Positions 50,575-63,857 of a stretch of DNA of 64,000 nt are shown piece after piece; within the stretch, counting starts at the first letter, position 1, and each line of letters starts with the position of its first letter. A program made the translations under genes and the position numbers. Where the stretch lies: assembly GCA_014871385.1 (NCBI GenBank), contig CM026428.1:15096476-15160475 (forward strand), written 5' to 3'. The notes below the pieces were generated by a model. The model was not told where the DNA came from. It ran no database searches and saw nothing but the letters and a program-made list of their open reading frames with translations. The stretch comes from Ceratodon purpureus (lineage: Eukaryota > Streptophyta > Bryopsida > Pseudoditrichales > Ditrichaceae).

Positions 50575-52107
50575 TCAAGCAGCTTCAACTGGCCGCCCAA
50601 GGATTGCTGTGAGCTCGGTATAATAAGGACTCTCTCGTTGATCACGCTTGCCATCTGTGACGTCCTTGTACTCTGCCATGAGCTTATCCCACTTCTCCCT
50701 GCATTGTTTGCCATCTCGCTTAATCCCTTGCCCCAGCAGACGCTCCGCAAGCTCGTCCCACAAGGCAGCGCGACGAGTGGAGTGAGCGAACCGGTTGTCC
50801 ATCTCCCCTCGCAGCTTGATCAGCTGCAAGACTTCCGCTCGTTTCCAGTTTTTGGAGCGTCGCTTAGGGGCACCCTGGTGACCCTCTGGACTGCCAACTG
50901 CAGGAGGTGGAGGCTCAGCTTTGGCAGCGGGAGGTGGTACAGGGGGTGCTAGCGGCAAGCTCGCACCGATCTGCTCGCCCACAAGCTTCTGTGTGAGAAC
51001 AATCATGGCATTGTTAAAAACGCCACGTTGTGCTCGCTCTTCAGCCCGCCATTTATCTTCTTTCTCTTGGCGCATCTGCTCCCTCATCTGCTCTTTCCTC
51101 TCCATAGCATCCAGAAGCTCCCTGAAAAAATCTTGTTGCCGGGTGATGACAGTCTCCAGCACATTCTGCACTGCCTCCACATCAGTGACCGGTATGTACT
51201 TGGTCCCAGCGCGTGTTTTCTTCCTCGCAGGCTCCAATTCGTCTGTTTCCTCCTCATCCTCCTCGAGTTGCATTTCACTCGTTTGGAGAGGATCCAGCTT
51301 CACCTGCTCCATGACAATGTCCTGCGTGGAGCTCTTGGGCAGCTCTTTCTCTCTCTCGCGTTCCTTGCTGTAATCTTCCCTCTCCTTATCTCGGTCCCGC
51401 TTCATGGACTTACCAGATAAAAGTGAGTGGAGCTCCTCATAGAAAGGGTTGTCTTCCTTCTCCTTTATCCCATCTCGAACCTCCTTGTACCCAGCCGTCA
51501 GCTTCTCCCACTTGTCCCGGCACTGCTGTGCGTCGCGGGTGTAATTATCCTTCTGCAAGGAGTCCGCAATCTCGTCCCAGAGCTCGGTCTTGCGACCACT
51601 CTTCGCGAACCGTGGCTCAAGCTGTGTGCGCAGCCGAATCAGGAGCAGCGACTCGGGCCTCGTCCAATTCTTGCTCCTCTTCTTGTGGCTCTCACGCTGC
51701 TTCTTCTCATCTTCATCCGCACCCTCTCCAGGGGCGCCTGAACTGGATCCATTCTCCAAGTTCTTCGCCTCGGCTTGTTGTGCGGATGATGCCTGCAAAG
51801 TGGACATGGATTGGTGGGGAGCGGGTAATGGTGAGGAAAGAGAGTGTGGAGATCGGAGGGAGTGGTTGGGCGACACAGCTTCTGTGTTGTCGAGGGTGAG
51901 GAGTTGAGCTGGCGTTAATAATTTCTCTCTGAGTACTTGCTGTTGCTCGCTGGAGGATGAAGGGAGTAGCATTTGATGGTCCGTGAACATGAAAGCCTCG
52001 TCTGTTTTCCTATCTGCAGGGTCATGTTCTAGTGCCCGTGAGGCGTGGGACAGTGATGCCTTTAGAGCCCGCGTGAGCGTCGGAAACGATGTCTGAGAGC
52101 TGTACAT
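50575..52107 (-). CDS. trihelix transcription factor with two Myb/SANT-like domains, 510 aa
   Basis: A single open frame; ATG 52107 is the first true ATG (MYSSQTSFPTLTRALKASL). The first trihelix domain is at about 147-230 (NWTRPESLLLIRLRTQLEPR, LWDEIADSL, QQCRDKWEKL, then FYEELHSLL). A charged region, a KKTRAG basic patch and a Glu/Arg/Gln-rich helical segment follow (about 318-375). After a Pro-rich linker (PPVPPPAAKAEPPPPAV) comes the second trihelix domain, at about 419-503 (NWKRAEVLQLIKLRGEMDNR, ALWDELAERL, KQCREKWDKL, YYTELTAIL). The two-domain layout recalls GT-2 factors, while the tyrosine-containing helix after each domain recalls the GT-1 group. The likely role is nuclear binding of GT elements. 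The coding region is intronless. Confidence 0.92.
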   Translation of the reverse strand: MYSSQTSFPTLTRALKASLSHASRALEHDPADRKTDEAFMFTDHQMLLPSSSSEQQQVLREKLLTPAQLLTLDNTEAVSPNHSLRSPHSLSSPLPAPHQSMSTLQASSAQQAEAKNLENGSSSGAPGEGADEDEKKQRESHKKRSKNWTRPESLLLIRLRTQLEPRFAKSGRKTELWDEIADSLQKDNYTRDAQQCRDKWEKLTAGYKEVRDGIKEKEDNPFYEELHSLLSGKSMKRDRDKEREDYSKEREREKELPKSSTQDIVMEQVKLDPLQTSEMQLEEDEEETDELEPARKKTRAGTKYIPVTDVEAVQNVLETVITRQQDFFRELLDAMERKEQMREQMRQEKEDKWRAEERAQRGVFNNAMIVLTQKLVGEQIGASLPLAPPVPPPAAKAEPPPPAVGSPEGHQGAPKRRSKNWKRAEVLQLIKLRGEMDNRFAHSTRRAALWDELAERLLGQGIKRDGKQCREKWDKLMAEYKDVTDGKRDQRESPYYTELTAILGRPVEAA

Positions 52108-55100
52108 ACTATTTCCTCCTTCAAACAAAACTACTAAAAACTACTACAATCTTGGCGTTCATCTTCTCTCCGAACACCAGGTTCAGAAAACATCTTAATC
52201 CTCCGTATTCTGTACACTGAAATTGCAACAGCATCTTGGTAGAGTCAAAGCCTAGGAATAGAGGACAACACAGTACTCCATGGCATGAATGTATCAGAAC
52301 ACCGAGTAGGAAGAGAAAGAAACGCACCTCACGAACTTTTAGTGATCTCCGTGCATTGTGTGCTTTTGTACTTCCAAGCAAACCCCAAATAAACTACGTC
52401 AGGCTCCAGGCACACCACCTCTATTGTACATCCGTCTCAATCGGCCAGTTCTCCCGTTTGGATACTTTGTTGACATAATTTGAGAGCAACTTTATTGTAA
52501 CCCCAATCCTGAACACAGTTTCTGCCAACTACACCATCTGTGGACAAACGTATCGCATTCGTGATGAGCCTCTGCGTGCATCAAAAATAACAGGCAAACT
52601 ATTAGCGAAGGTCAACAACTCAGAGAAGTTGGGACATGAGAGAAATCCTCTTAGTTGTGTACTCCATCCCTCGCCATCTCTAATGCTGCCAACAGTAACT
52701 CTTCCGAAGCCACGGTGATTCCTTAACGCAACCACTTATATTACAAAAGCACTGCAATGAAACCCATGCCATGACTACAAACGCAACCCTCCCCAGACTA
52801 CAAAACTCGAATGAACAATAGTGGAGGTCTTCGGAGGCTGTTTCTAGTTTATCCCAAACATGGTTTCAGAAGTTAATTCGCAAATTTCCGAGCGGGGTAG
52901 AACCAGTTCAGGCTGCAAATTCTTAAAAATCCAATGTCTTGTGGAAGAGTAGAACCAGGAAAACAAAAACCGATTACATACTCTTGAGAGAAACAGTGCT
53001 TGGATCTCTAGCAGAGCAGGTTGGTGGTATTTAATTTTGCGAGCTTCAAGCTGGGTCATCTTCCCTTTTCCTCTTGCAACTACGGAAGCTGCTCATTTGT
53101 GTTAGGTTCAAGTGCAGCAATTAATTCTATCTTCTAATCTATTAGCTCGACTGTTGCTGCTTCTAGAGGAACTGCACGGCTATGACCTGAAGGATCAGTG
53201 ACTCAATCATTTCAGAACATCTCTTACGGAGCTCGAACCATTCCACTTCGACCTGAATAGATGATGCTGTTCTCATATCTCGTCACCAGCGAAAGCGACT
53301 AGATACACACAGCAGATACACTCACTGGCTAAATTGTAAGTTTTCACATGTGAGAGCGCCAAAACTTTGAGCTTTACTTCAAGCATCAGCAGAGAAACCT
53401 ATATATGCAGAGTTAAGTACTGGACCGCAAACTAGCCAACCCTCGGAACTGCCATACAAGCTACATGGGACCATGGTCTTCGATGCCCTAGTCAGTTCCA
53501 TCGGACTAAAAAAGCTTCTCAGTATGGTATTCATTTTAAGTCGGGAAAGAAACTCAACCTTCAAGGCTCTATCAGGCAATGAGATTCTTGAAGTCAGTCA
53601 TGTATTGCCACGTCCTGATCGTTGGCTATTACTCTCCTCTTCCAACGCACAAGGTCAGCATGAACGTAAATTCTACACTGATGTGTGTTTGCTCTTCTAA
53701 ATGCACGAGTCCAGAGAATATAAATTATGATTAACTTCACTATACAAAACTCAACATGTAAACCCAGTTCCGCTCTCCAAAACTGATAAAAATCACAGAT
53801 ATCGTTCAAGCTTCGAAACGACCTATTCTGAGAAAAGAAGACCTCCGCGCGATTGTACGAAAGTCTGATGCACACGAAGAGGAGCAAAAGCAAAGCGGTT
53901 GCGAAAATAAACTGTGACGACGTGATCGTCATAGTGCAAGAAACAGTAAGACGAGTAACCACAAGAGAAAAGTGTACATACCAGAATTCAATTCCCCTCC
54001 TGTCTGTGTGCACGCTGGTCTTTTCGACAGCCGCCAACCGTGCCAACAAAGGCACAAACAAACGACAGCCTTCACCACCTCGTTCCAAACCGACTCCTCT
54101 TCTCACTGAAGACTGCACTCAATTCCGGAGCTCCACTCCAAGCCGCCCCAATTTCGTCACAGCTCCAAAAATGCACTCCACTTCGCAAAAATAGCAAATC
54201 TTCACTCCCACGACAGTGAACTCCCAAAAAAACAACCACCCTCCAAAAACCACCCCCGAATTATCCCCCCACCTTCTTGAGCTCGCCGATTCCCTCGTCT
54301 CCCAAGCCAACACTCCACCCACTGGCGGTCCTCCCCAAACTCAACACTCCTCCACGAAAACCACCACCACCACGACGATGATCAACCAATCCAACTTAAC
54401 AACTCCCACTCGTTATAATCCTCCACATGTTCACCATCTCCAACATGCCACACACGTCCCCACACATGCTACTCACCCTCTTGCACTGCACCATGGTCAT
54501 GTCTCCCAACTCACTCCCTCACTCACTCACTCCCCCCTCCCTACCTCCCTCCCAACAGCCACCTTTGGGACCCAAGTTGCAACCTTTGGCTCACCTTTCA
54601 GGTTGGTCTACAATCTCACGGTTCACAGCAAAAGATAGAGAAAAGGAAAAACAAAAACAAAAAAGAGGAGACGTAAAAAAGAAGGTAAGATGGAGACGGG
54701 AGAGGATGGGAAGCAAAGCCTGCTAGCCCAGCCCTGCAACCAAAAAAGTGTTCAATAGCTAGCAACAAAACAAGGTATAAACCAGTGTTGGTGTTGTGTG
54801 TGTGTTTGTCTAATCCAGATAGAGACGTGAAATGAAAGCTAAAGAGAGAATGGGCAAGCACAACAAGGAGAGGCTACTGAACTTACTGAACTTAACTCAC
54901 TGATGTTGTGTTGTGTTGTGTTGTGTTGGAAGTAGTAGTTGTTGGCGGTGTTGTGGTGTGGTGTTGTGTTGTGTGTGTATGTGTGCAATCCAGACAGAAG
55001 CCAAGCAAGCATGGCACCCGAGCTGGGACCAACACCAACAGCAACTCCAACAGCAACAACAGCGCCTTTGTGGGTCGGAAAAGGGCGTTTGCTACCTACC

Positions 55101-56977
55101 CGCTTCTAACGGCCTAGTCGGTAAGGTCAAACCGCGCTCGGTAGGAACCGGGGACCGTTCTCGGTAGGAAAAAACGAAGGTGAATTTTCTATTCGAAAGG
55201 GGTAAAATAATACATAAAACAGGCAGAAGGCACTGGTGAGGTAAAAACTGTTTGGGGTTATGATGGGGATGGTGAAGGGGAAGTGTAATTAGAGAATGGA
55301 GTGTAGTAATGTAGGCCTGCATTTAGAATTAATGAGGGGTCTTTTTCTGATTATTGTATTTATAGGGACAGCAGTGCTTATTTTAATGTGCGTTTATTTG
55401 GTGTTATTATTAGCTGGTGGTGACTCGACGAAATTTGGAGAATTTTTGTTGCAACTGAATGAATGAGCACTTCAGTGAGTTATATTATTTTTTATGCTTT
55501 TTGAGTCGGCTTTTGGTTTTTCCCAGAAATAAAACGTTCATAATTCTGGTTTTATTTTAGCTTTATTTCATTGATTTCTTTATTGGGAATACTGAAAATG
55601 AAATTTAGAAAAATCGGCAGAATTCGGTCAGGGAAAACATTGATGTGGGAAATTTTATAAATGGAAATTTCGTATGAAGAAGATTACGACGCATACAACA
55701 AGCACCATTTGTGCAAACACCCTTCCATCACTGTCCTCTTTTTTCTTTTTTTCTTTTTTTTGGAACATACGGGTTACTTTTTCTCAATCCACAGAAAAAA
55801 AATTATTATTTAATTTTTTTTAATTTTTTAATTCCGAATACTGTACTTCCGGATACCATACATTAGGGGAGCTTCATCACTCCTCAGTCGAGTATTTAAT
55901 TAATTTCAAATTTTGATGTCCGGCAATAAGAAAATGTAATTTTTTGAAATTTAATTTTTCAGAAAATAAATAACTTTGATTTGGACTTTCATCCATAATT
56001 GATGTATTTTTATTGAATGTTTATTATTTTAGTGGACTTCATGTGATCACTTTTGACATTTTTAATTTATTATATCTTTAGCTCATGTGTTATTTCAAGA
56101 TATTTCATCATTCATCTAATTTTATTTCATGATTTTTTGGCAAATAGGCAACATGATGTTTTATTAATCGGACACTTTTATATGGAATTACTTTTTGCCG
56201 AAGCTGCCCCTAAGGAAGGGTAGGTTATATTTCTTCATCATGTTTAGGATTCTCTACATAGATAACTCCATTTTGCCATGTGGTTGACCCTGATTCAAGA
56301 AATTTTGCGTCCTTGCATCGACAAGAAATTCTCTCACACAAAAATCCTTGATACAAAAATTCAAATAGGCCACTCACTAGTGGAAATGCAGACCATTTAC
56401 ACCGAGTATTACACTGAAAATCAGGCAAAATGGGGCGCTCTGCTGTTACATGGACCGTGCAACAGTACAACTGCAGTCCTGATTCAAAGAATTTGGATTA
56501 AGTTAAGCTATGTGATGCATAAGTCATGTGGAGATTAGAGTGCCCTTCAGTTCGAAGGGCTTGTCCAGTGCGAACCTTGTCTCTTTGTATGGAAGTTTCT
56601 GGTCCACAGTAGTGGGCCATCCATCCTTGAGATGGCACAAGTGTGCACATAACAACATAATCATTCTCTTGGATCCTATGCAGACTGCCGTACACACTAC
56701 AGATTGTAGTAAGTTACTAGAACCATGTAGAAATTTACTGTGGAATAGGTTGTGTTCATGGATTCCTGCAGCTACTGTGGTGTGCAGTAACTTAGTAGGA
56801 ATCACCTCTTACTGGTGTATGTGCACAAAGAATTGTGGTGTTGTTGTGCATTCACCGAGTAGCAGAATAAAATTTAAGAGAGTCATGCAAATGTATATGT
56901 ATGTTTGTAGAAAAAAAAAATCAAAAGTCAACAAAGATAAAATTTCAACCTTTTGAGGGATTGAAAAGAAATCTTTT
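52108..56977. other. upstream region of the trihelix gene and AT-rich intergenic DNA
   Basis: No second gene recognised. From about 52.1 to 55.2 kb base composition is fairly even, compatible with a long leader, leader introns or promoter. A (GTTGT)n microsatellite lies at about 54904-54930, and C/T-rich tracts lie at 54480-54560. From 55.3 kb it is AT-rich. The frames at 54216-54726 and 54908-55167 are low-complexity and not called genes. Confidence 0.4.
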
Positions 56978-56981
56978 TTAA

Positions 56982-57905
56982 TCCCTAAATGCTCTTGAAA
57001 ATTTGAGGCTCAAACTGTCTTTTAATACTTCTTTGTAAAGCAAGCTGATGTTTTTAGTTTCATAACATTCTTTTGCAATTTCAAATGTAGGATTTTGTAA
57101 ATAACTCATCAAAAAACTATTTCTCAAATTCTTAGAGTCAGAAACCAAACCAATTACAAGATCATGATGTTTAAACTTCCAAGACAAGTTATTTTCCAAT
57201 CCTTCAAAAAACTAAAATCTTGTCTTCAACGAATTTTCAAAGAATATGCTTTAGAATTTTAGAATGGGCAATTGGATAATTTGTTTAAAGAATGACTCGA
57301 GATTCTTCACAAAAAAATTTAAAACATTAAACCTTGATTTTCATCTTCAAACCATAAATAATTAGAATAAGATGTAGAATAGGGGGAAAAATTAAACTAC
57401 TAATTTTGTCCACATAAAAGTAGACATTTTTAATTCCAACAATGAAAATGATGTAACAAGTAACTATAAACTTTTCCAATTTTTAATTTTGGGAAATTGC
57501 TAAAATCAAGTCCAAAATCAATAGTTGAAGTTATTTTTGATGAAGAGTTCATTGAACTGCTTGCATAATATGACTTCTCATATCTGTTACCTCACTTATT
57601 GGATTGGCATAGCTCAAAGCTTCCTATGTGCATACAAATCAGTAGAAAATGATGATATTTTAATTTATTTATTTTTAAAAAAAAGTTGAGTTTTTTTTAT
57701 GCTGCCCGCATTGAAATTTTGAACCTTTAACCCTTCATAACTTTTGCAATACATATCAGAATCATATGAAACAAAGCTTGACATGTACGTAATGACTGAA
57801 AGAATCTACATACAAAATTTCAAAACTTAATAGTTATTTTTGACGCTGTAGCAACCTGCCCAAAATAGGCTGCGACCACATTTTGGTCGCCAGTACATTT
57901 AGGGG
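56982..57905. mobile_element. TTAA-flanked piggyBac-like element P5
   Basis: A 924-bp element with TTAA at 56978-56981 and 57906-57909 and ends TCCCTAAATGC and TACATTTAGGGG. Same subfamily as P4. Confidence 0.72.
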
Positions 57906-57909
57906 TTAA

Positions 57910-60105
57910 CTTGTTTTTGATAATCTTGCAATTGGTTTTGTTTCTCGCTTTAAAATTTTGGAAAAGAATGTTTCAATAAATTGGCTATTAGATCCTATGG
58001 TTGGATTTGCAAATGAATGTTATGAAATTAAACACACTAGCTTGTTTTACAAAGGGGTGTTGATAGGCAATTCTTGGTCTTAAATCATCAAGGGCATTTG
58101 AAGGTTAATAAGCTAATTCATTGTAATTTCAAAGTATGTGTATTTCAATTCTTCCAATTTTCGGTGAAACCAAAGAGACCTAGGTTTTGCAGGCCATGAC
58201 ATATTAAAAACAAAGTACCTTAGCCCACCAAAAACAATTCAACTACTAAAAATTAAGCAATACATTCTTCAACAAGTAACATCCTCAACCTTTTATTTGG
58301 AAAAAAACAACCATTTAGAAAGTTTTATATTAACATCTAAAGTTCTTTGAGACCATATTCTTGTCACATTACTTCTACATACACTATCTTATGCTCCATA
58401 TTTTTTGAAATTTTATGATTTTTTTACCATGCATACATTCTACCTGTAGTTTTCCAATGCCGTGATTTTTGAAGAATTGAAGTGATAATACAAAAATATT
58501 GGAAGGACTTGCCTTGAATCTGATAAACTCAACCGCTCGCGATCTTCCATTTTTGCTCGTGTTGCCTATTATACACAAGGACAAAAAATGAAAAGATTAA
58601 TGTTTAAAGGATGGAAACTTACAACATAATAGTTATAATATTTTTTATCCATATGTATAGATGAAATTTTTCATGTATATGACATTTTTCATCTAACATA
58701 ATTTTCATCCTACTTAATAATTAAAAAAAAATCATCCTTACTAATTATCATTCCATGCATGGGATATACGTCCAATTACCAAAATACACGGTTTTTTTAT
58801 CCTTTCCAAGTAGGCAAGGGGCTCAAACTTGGTGAGTGTAAACCTAACTTCAATGTTTAAAAGAATCAATAATCCTTCTTTGACCAAATGTTTATGCAAA
58901 ATAAACTTTTGGAGCATCAAAACCAAAGTATAGTGATGTGAGAGTATTAAAATGACTTTGAACATCATAATCTCGTGTAAATCACTCTTTGATTGGATGC
59001 ACACCGTTGTATACAATGTATCTATAAAATTTTATTGTTATAAATCTCATACGATCATTAATTTTAGAAATCATTAGGTTGCTATCAATAGATGTTTGTT
59101 TTGGAAGTTTTGCTTCAAGTACACTAAAGAACTTTAAAGGATAATTACACTATGGCATTTATGGCCATAATGAGTGAAGAAATCAAATAAAAGTGATGGA
59201 AAATTCCTAAAAGGTAGAGTTATTATATTCCTTAAAAGTAAAGGTGTTCAAAGGAATCTTTAAAGAATGCAATTTTGTTTAGATTAAAATCATTAGTTAG
59301 TTAGTTCATTTTTTATAATTTATTTTTGAATATTTGAAAGCTTTTTTCTTATTTCTTTAGTACACAATTGGTATTCTAACTATCAAATGATAGTTCATTC
59401 AGCCAAAAGTTGCTATCTTTAATTATTTATACTTGCAAAATGAATAAATGTAAAATTTTGGGAGCTATACCTTCAAGAATTCATCAAGTCACGATATGCA
59501 ATAAACTTATCAAACTCACCCACCCCATTTATACATGGTTTACTTGCAGTTACTCCATATTTAAATCTTACTTTACTTATAGACTATTGCAAAATGCATG
59601 ACCACTTGATCTAGACTAACCTACATCTAAGGATTACAAATGGATGGAGAAGCGAGGTTAATGGTTTATATAGACTCTTCATACAAGTAACAAGTAAAAT
59701 TATGGACATTTATGTAAAACTACCGAAGTTTCTTTGCCATATACATATGATCGTTTGTCTCATTTGAAAGTAACTCTAACTTGCTACATGTGTATAAAAG
59801 ACTTTTAGAGCATGTGACTTATATTAATGTGGAACAAGTGGAGAGTGCAACATGGGTGAATCTGGTGGAATTATTAGTTAGGTATTCCAATTTATGATTG
59901 TAATTAGATTCTTTGATCTCACCCTTTGATTTGTATCTATGGTATAGAGATAAATCCAAATTTATGTCTAATTCAAAAGAACTTCCAAAATTGACCATCC
60001 TTGAAGTTTTGACCTTTTTCTTGATTTTTTTTACTAATACAAGCTTTTTTATATAAAAGTATTCCATATTTTTAAAGTCAAAGGTCCCACTCTAGTTACC
60101 CTATG
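57910..60105. other. AT-rich intergenic DNA
   Basis: The first 250 bp (to about 58100) resemble internal parts of P4/P5 in reverse order (TTCCAAAATTTT, ATCCTATGGTTGGATTTGC), so another truncated copy may be present. No gene seen. Confidence 0.4.
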
Positions 60106-60109
60106 TTAA

Positions 60110-60935
60110 CCTCTAATGTCAAATGCCCTCAAAATTGCAAAAAACCCTCAAAACTGCCCTCTTTAAATGCAAGGTGCAAATTATTAAGTTTTGATGTATT
60201 TTTTAGTATGCAACCGTAAGATCTTGTACCTAACTTGTATGTGCATATGTATGTCAAATCTTAAATTCGAATTCCTTACTAATTGTGCATCGTAATGTTT
60301 AAAGATGGAAAAAAAAATTGTTTTGCTTATTGGAAAAACGGTAACTGGTTTTTTTGAAGGCCAAAAAAACCATTTTTGGTAGAAATTTGATATAAGGCTA
60401 TTTAAATTCTTCTTTTTAGGTGAGTTGAGAACATGCCTTTGCAATTTTTACCCTCATACGATCTATAAAACCTATAGAAATGCTTGATTATTCACATAGA
60501 GGTATGCTGAAATTCAACTACAAAGGCCAATCTTTGACAATAAAAAAGGCATGTGAAGAATAATTGGATTGAAAATCCAAACGGTGAGATCATGCCTTAA
60601 AACCTGATTTACTTGAAAAAAAAAAACAGAACTTGGAAAAAAGTAAAATCTCAATTTTTGGTGAATTTTTGAAGTTTCTGCAATTTAATTGATTTTGGGC
60701 AGTTTTTGAGAATAAATGAGCATATACTGCAGTTTGGGCAGTTTTGGGCAGATTTCAAATAGTATTTTCAAACCTTGAGTGTGTGTATCTCCTAAAGTAT
60801 GAGGAATTTTGAAGCATGAGATGACTATTCGGAAAGGTATAAAAAAACTCTACAATTTTCCCAAAATAGCAACTTCATCTGATCTAAATTTAGTAACTGC
60901 GAGCCTGACCATCGGGGTGATTTCAACATTAGGGG
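60110..60935. mobile_element. TTAA-flanked piggyBac-like element P6
   Basis: TTAA at 60106-60109 and 60936-60939, 826 bp, ends CCTCTAATGTC and AACATTAGGGG. The interior is related to P3 (poly-A tract, AACCATTTTTG, GGGCAGTTTTGGGCAG). Confidence 0.66.
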
Positions 60936-60939
60936 TTAA

Positions 60940-62105
60940 ACAGAAACAAATATGACAACACAACCATCAATGCTAACTTTTTTTTTTTTTGTATGGGGTG
61001 CGGGACAAAATTAGATCATGGTGAGATATGAGTATCGCCAAACTGAGAGTGGGTAGTTTGTGTGAATTATGAATGACTCCCACTTGAGGAAAAAATTAGC
61101 ATAAGCTATATTCCTCTGCTGCATGCAAAATCAACCATCTTTCAAGTGAAGTTTAATGAGTGGAAGGTCTCAGTTAAAGTTATAACTTATGAGATGGACT
61201 TGAAGTTAGTATTGCTAAATTTGGGCAAACTGCTCAGAAAATGATGAAACAAAAGAAAGAAAAGGGGAGCATCTATCCACAGAAGCATATTTGTAACCCC
61301 AGTGTCTTGGATGCCACGCATGCAGCTCATCAATCAATCACTGACCTCGCCAGGATTGTAGATTATTTTTTTTGTTTTTTTATTTTTTTTGGTTGAGGAT
61401 TGCAGATTTTTAGCCTGCCCAGTTAATGGGCCGTCGCCAAGAATTTAGAATACGGTAAACCTGCACCACATCCAAAGTTGCAAACATGCACACATGCAAA
61501 AATAAAATGGGGAAGATCTCCTACAGGCAAGCACTGTGGAGTTGTTGAAACATTTATCTATTAATTAATTGGAATAATTGACCTAGATGTATGCCAAAAA
61601 AACAAAAGAGAGGTGAAACTCAAATGGGCAGTAAAATAGAGCAACAAACTTCAATGCCCTTTTTTCTTTTCTTTTCTTTTCTGGTATTATGGGAATGTAA
61701 GCACTTTTTACTATCCATTTTTGGTTGTAATCATTGAAATCGTTGAAGTTATGGAGCAGATATATAAAATACGTCCCAAATGAAAACACAATAAATAAAT
61801 TTAGAATTCAACGTGAATGAAAATGTTTGAAAAAGTGAGGATATACACATTTGGATAAATGAAATCATGCTAATATGCATGACGAAATCATTTAGGATTA
61901 TTATGTAAATGTCTTACATAATTGGATCATCTAAGATTGATGTTTTTTAAGGTAGTGTGGTTTCTTGAAATTCATAAATGACTCTTGCATTATATGGAGA
62001 GATGATAAAAAGCTATAGGACAAACCACTAGTCAATAAAAAAGAATTATGTATTGAAACAAGCAATAGTAGTGGACATTTTTGTAGAATTTATTACTTCA
62101 TGCAA
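60940..62105. other. AT-rich intergenic DNA
   Basis: Contains a (TTTTC)n tract at about 61660-61682. No gene seen. Confidence 0.5.
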
Positions 62106-62109
62106 TTAA

Positions 62110-63857
62110 CCCCTAAAGTTCCTTGACTATGTTTCACCAAAAAACACTCCAAAACTGCAATTTCCAATGTAAAAAGCATGAAATTTTAAAACAAACTTTT
62201 TTGACAAGATTTTCGACTAGGTTGATACACTCTACCTTTTTTTTTTTTTTTTTCCGTTTTTTGCATTATGGATTTTAAAGGTTTTGATGCATATCAAAGA
62301 AGACTAAGTTAGCTAACTGTATTAAAATAATTACACTCGAAAGTAAAGTGTAGCATGTTGAAAACAATATTTTTATTAACCCCTAAGTGCCCAGGAAAGC
62401 CAAAATGGCTATCTGTTGTTTCGAGCAACCTAGATGAAGGGGTTAAAATTGATATTTTTGCCTAAGATTTTTACTATATGCTCCTGTACTGCAAAGTGTA
62501 TGTGGTAAAATTTGCAAAGCCAAATTCCAATTTTAAGACCTTCATTTAGAAATTCTAGGTTTCAAGTCCAAAACGGACATCTTAAAATTAGGTTTTTTTT
62601 TTAAAAAAAAAAATCTTGAAATATGTTCATGACCAAACCACCACTTAGATTCCAAAGAGACCCAAGTCAAAAAATATACCAACTTTACAAGGGCAGCCTC
62701 TAAAAATTACAAAGACAAGCTTCAATGTTTTCATTAATTTTTTAATTACTTCTTTTAGAATTCGTCAAAATTTGAGATTTTGAAATTTTTCAAAAATAAT
62801 TTCGCTCAGAAATCAAAAACTTATAAAGGCACCTAACCATCGTTTAGATTTTTTTAAAACCAATTATACGTAACCCAATTATGCATGTTTTACTATATCA
62901 AAGGTTTCAGATCTACTTCTAGAAAACAATATTTATGAGAGCCAAACAAAGGAATGAATCTCTCAAATTTTCCACGGAGGTACTCAACTTGATTACCTAC
63001 ATGAAAAAAAATATGGGCAAAATGTTTGGAGTAACAATCTTCAACTCCCCCTTTGCACCATTTTCACTATGTCATTCAGCCAATGCCCAAAAAAAGTTTT
63101 GCTGCAACTTTGAATATTATAATCTCTAAGTTGGTAAACATCCAACGGCTCAAAAGTTTATCAGTACTTCTAAAGAAGGTTTAGTACAAGATCTTATGGC
63201 TGGATGTCTAAAAAAAGTAATTTTAAAAAATTAAAATCGTCGTTTCTACAAGGTGGTCAAAAATCATGTGTGCAGGTTTTGAGATCCAAAACATGCTTGG
63301 GCACTTAGGGGTTAAGTTGAATACACGAGAACGCTAAATCTTGTTTCTTTCCTAAAAATTCCAATATTCAATAAGGTCCCAATCCAAACCGTCAAGGTAA
63401 TGATTGATGTCCACATTTTCACTGAAAAAAAGAAAAAACCTATACTAATATTTCTTGTAAATTTTATGAAGGAAAGAAGATTTTTTTTTTGGTACACTGC
63501 CCGAAATGGTGAGAAAATTTTAATATTTTGTAGAGTGAATATTATGCACTCAAAGTCCTTTTTTTTTGGAAACCTCAAAGATGACATCATGAAGTATTTA
63601 TAGAAATATTTTTAGAGGTAATTGATGTATTTAACACGGCTGCCCAAATTGCCCATCGAACAACTTTTTCCACTTCAGGTACCATAACTGTTTTTATAAA
63701 TGTCCAATCAAAAGAAAAATAAATAAAAAAATCCCTCAAAGTTCTTGATATGGCCTACATTCACAAAAAGTTTCAAAAAATCTCGACTTCAATTGAAGTC
63801 ACAGGTACATGCCCGAATTCTAAAAAAGCCCATTCTAGGACAATTGTCCTTTAGGGG
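62110..63857. mobile_element. TTAA-flanked piggyBac-like element P7, split by P8
   Basis: TTAA at 62106-62109 and 63858-63861. The left end is CCCCTAAAGTTCC and the right end GTCCTTTAGGGG. Interior blocks match P3 (GCATTATGGATTTT, CAAAGAAGACTAAGTTAGCT, TACATGCCCGAATTCTAAAA). With the P8 insertion removed the element is about 812 bp, in line with P1-P3. Confidence 0.68.
62380..63311. mobile_element. TTAA-flanked piggyBac-like element P8, nested in P7
   Basis: A 932-bp element with TTAA at 62376-62379 and 63312-63315 and ends CCCCTAAGTGCCCA and TGGGCACTTAGGGG, an excellent terminal inverted repeat. It sits inside P7 and so is younger than it. Confidence 0.75.

Noticed and set aside
54216..54726. 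His/Pro/Thr-rich frames upstream of the trihelix gene
   Set aside because: Low-complexity C/T-rich DNA in a likely promoter or leader region; no homology landmarks.
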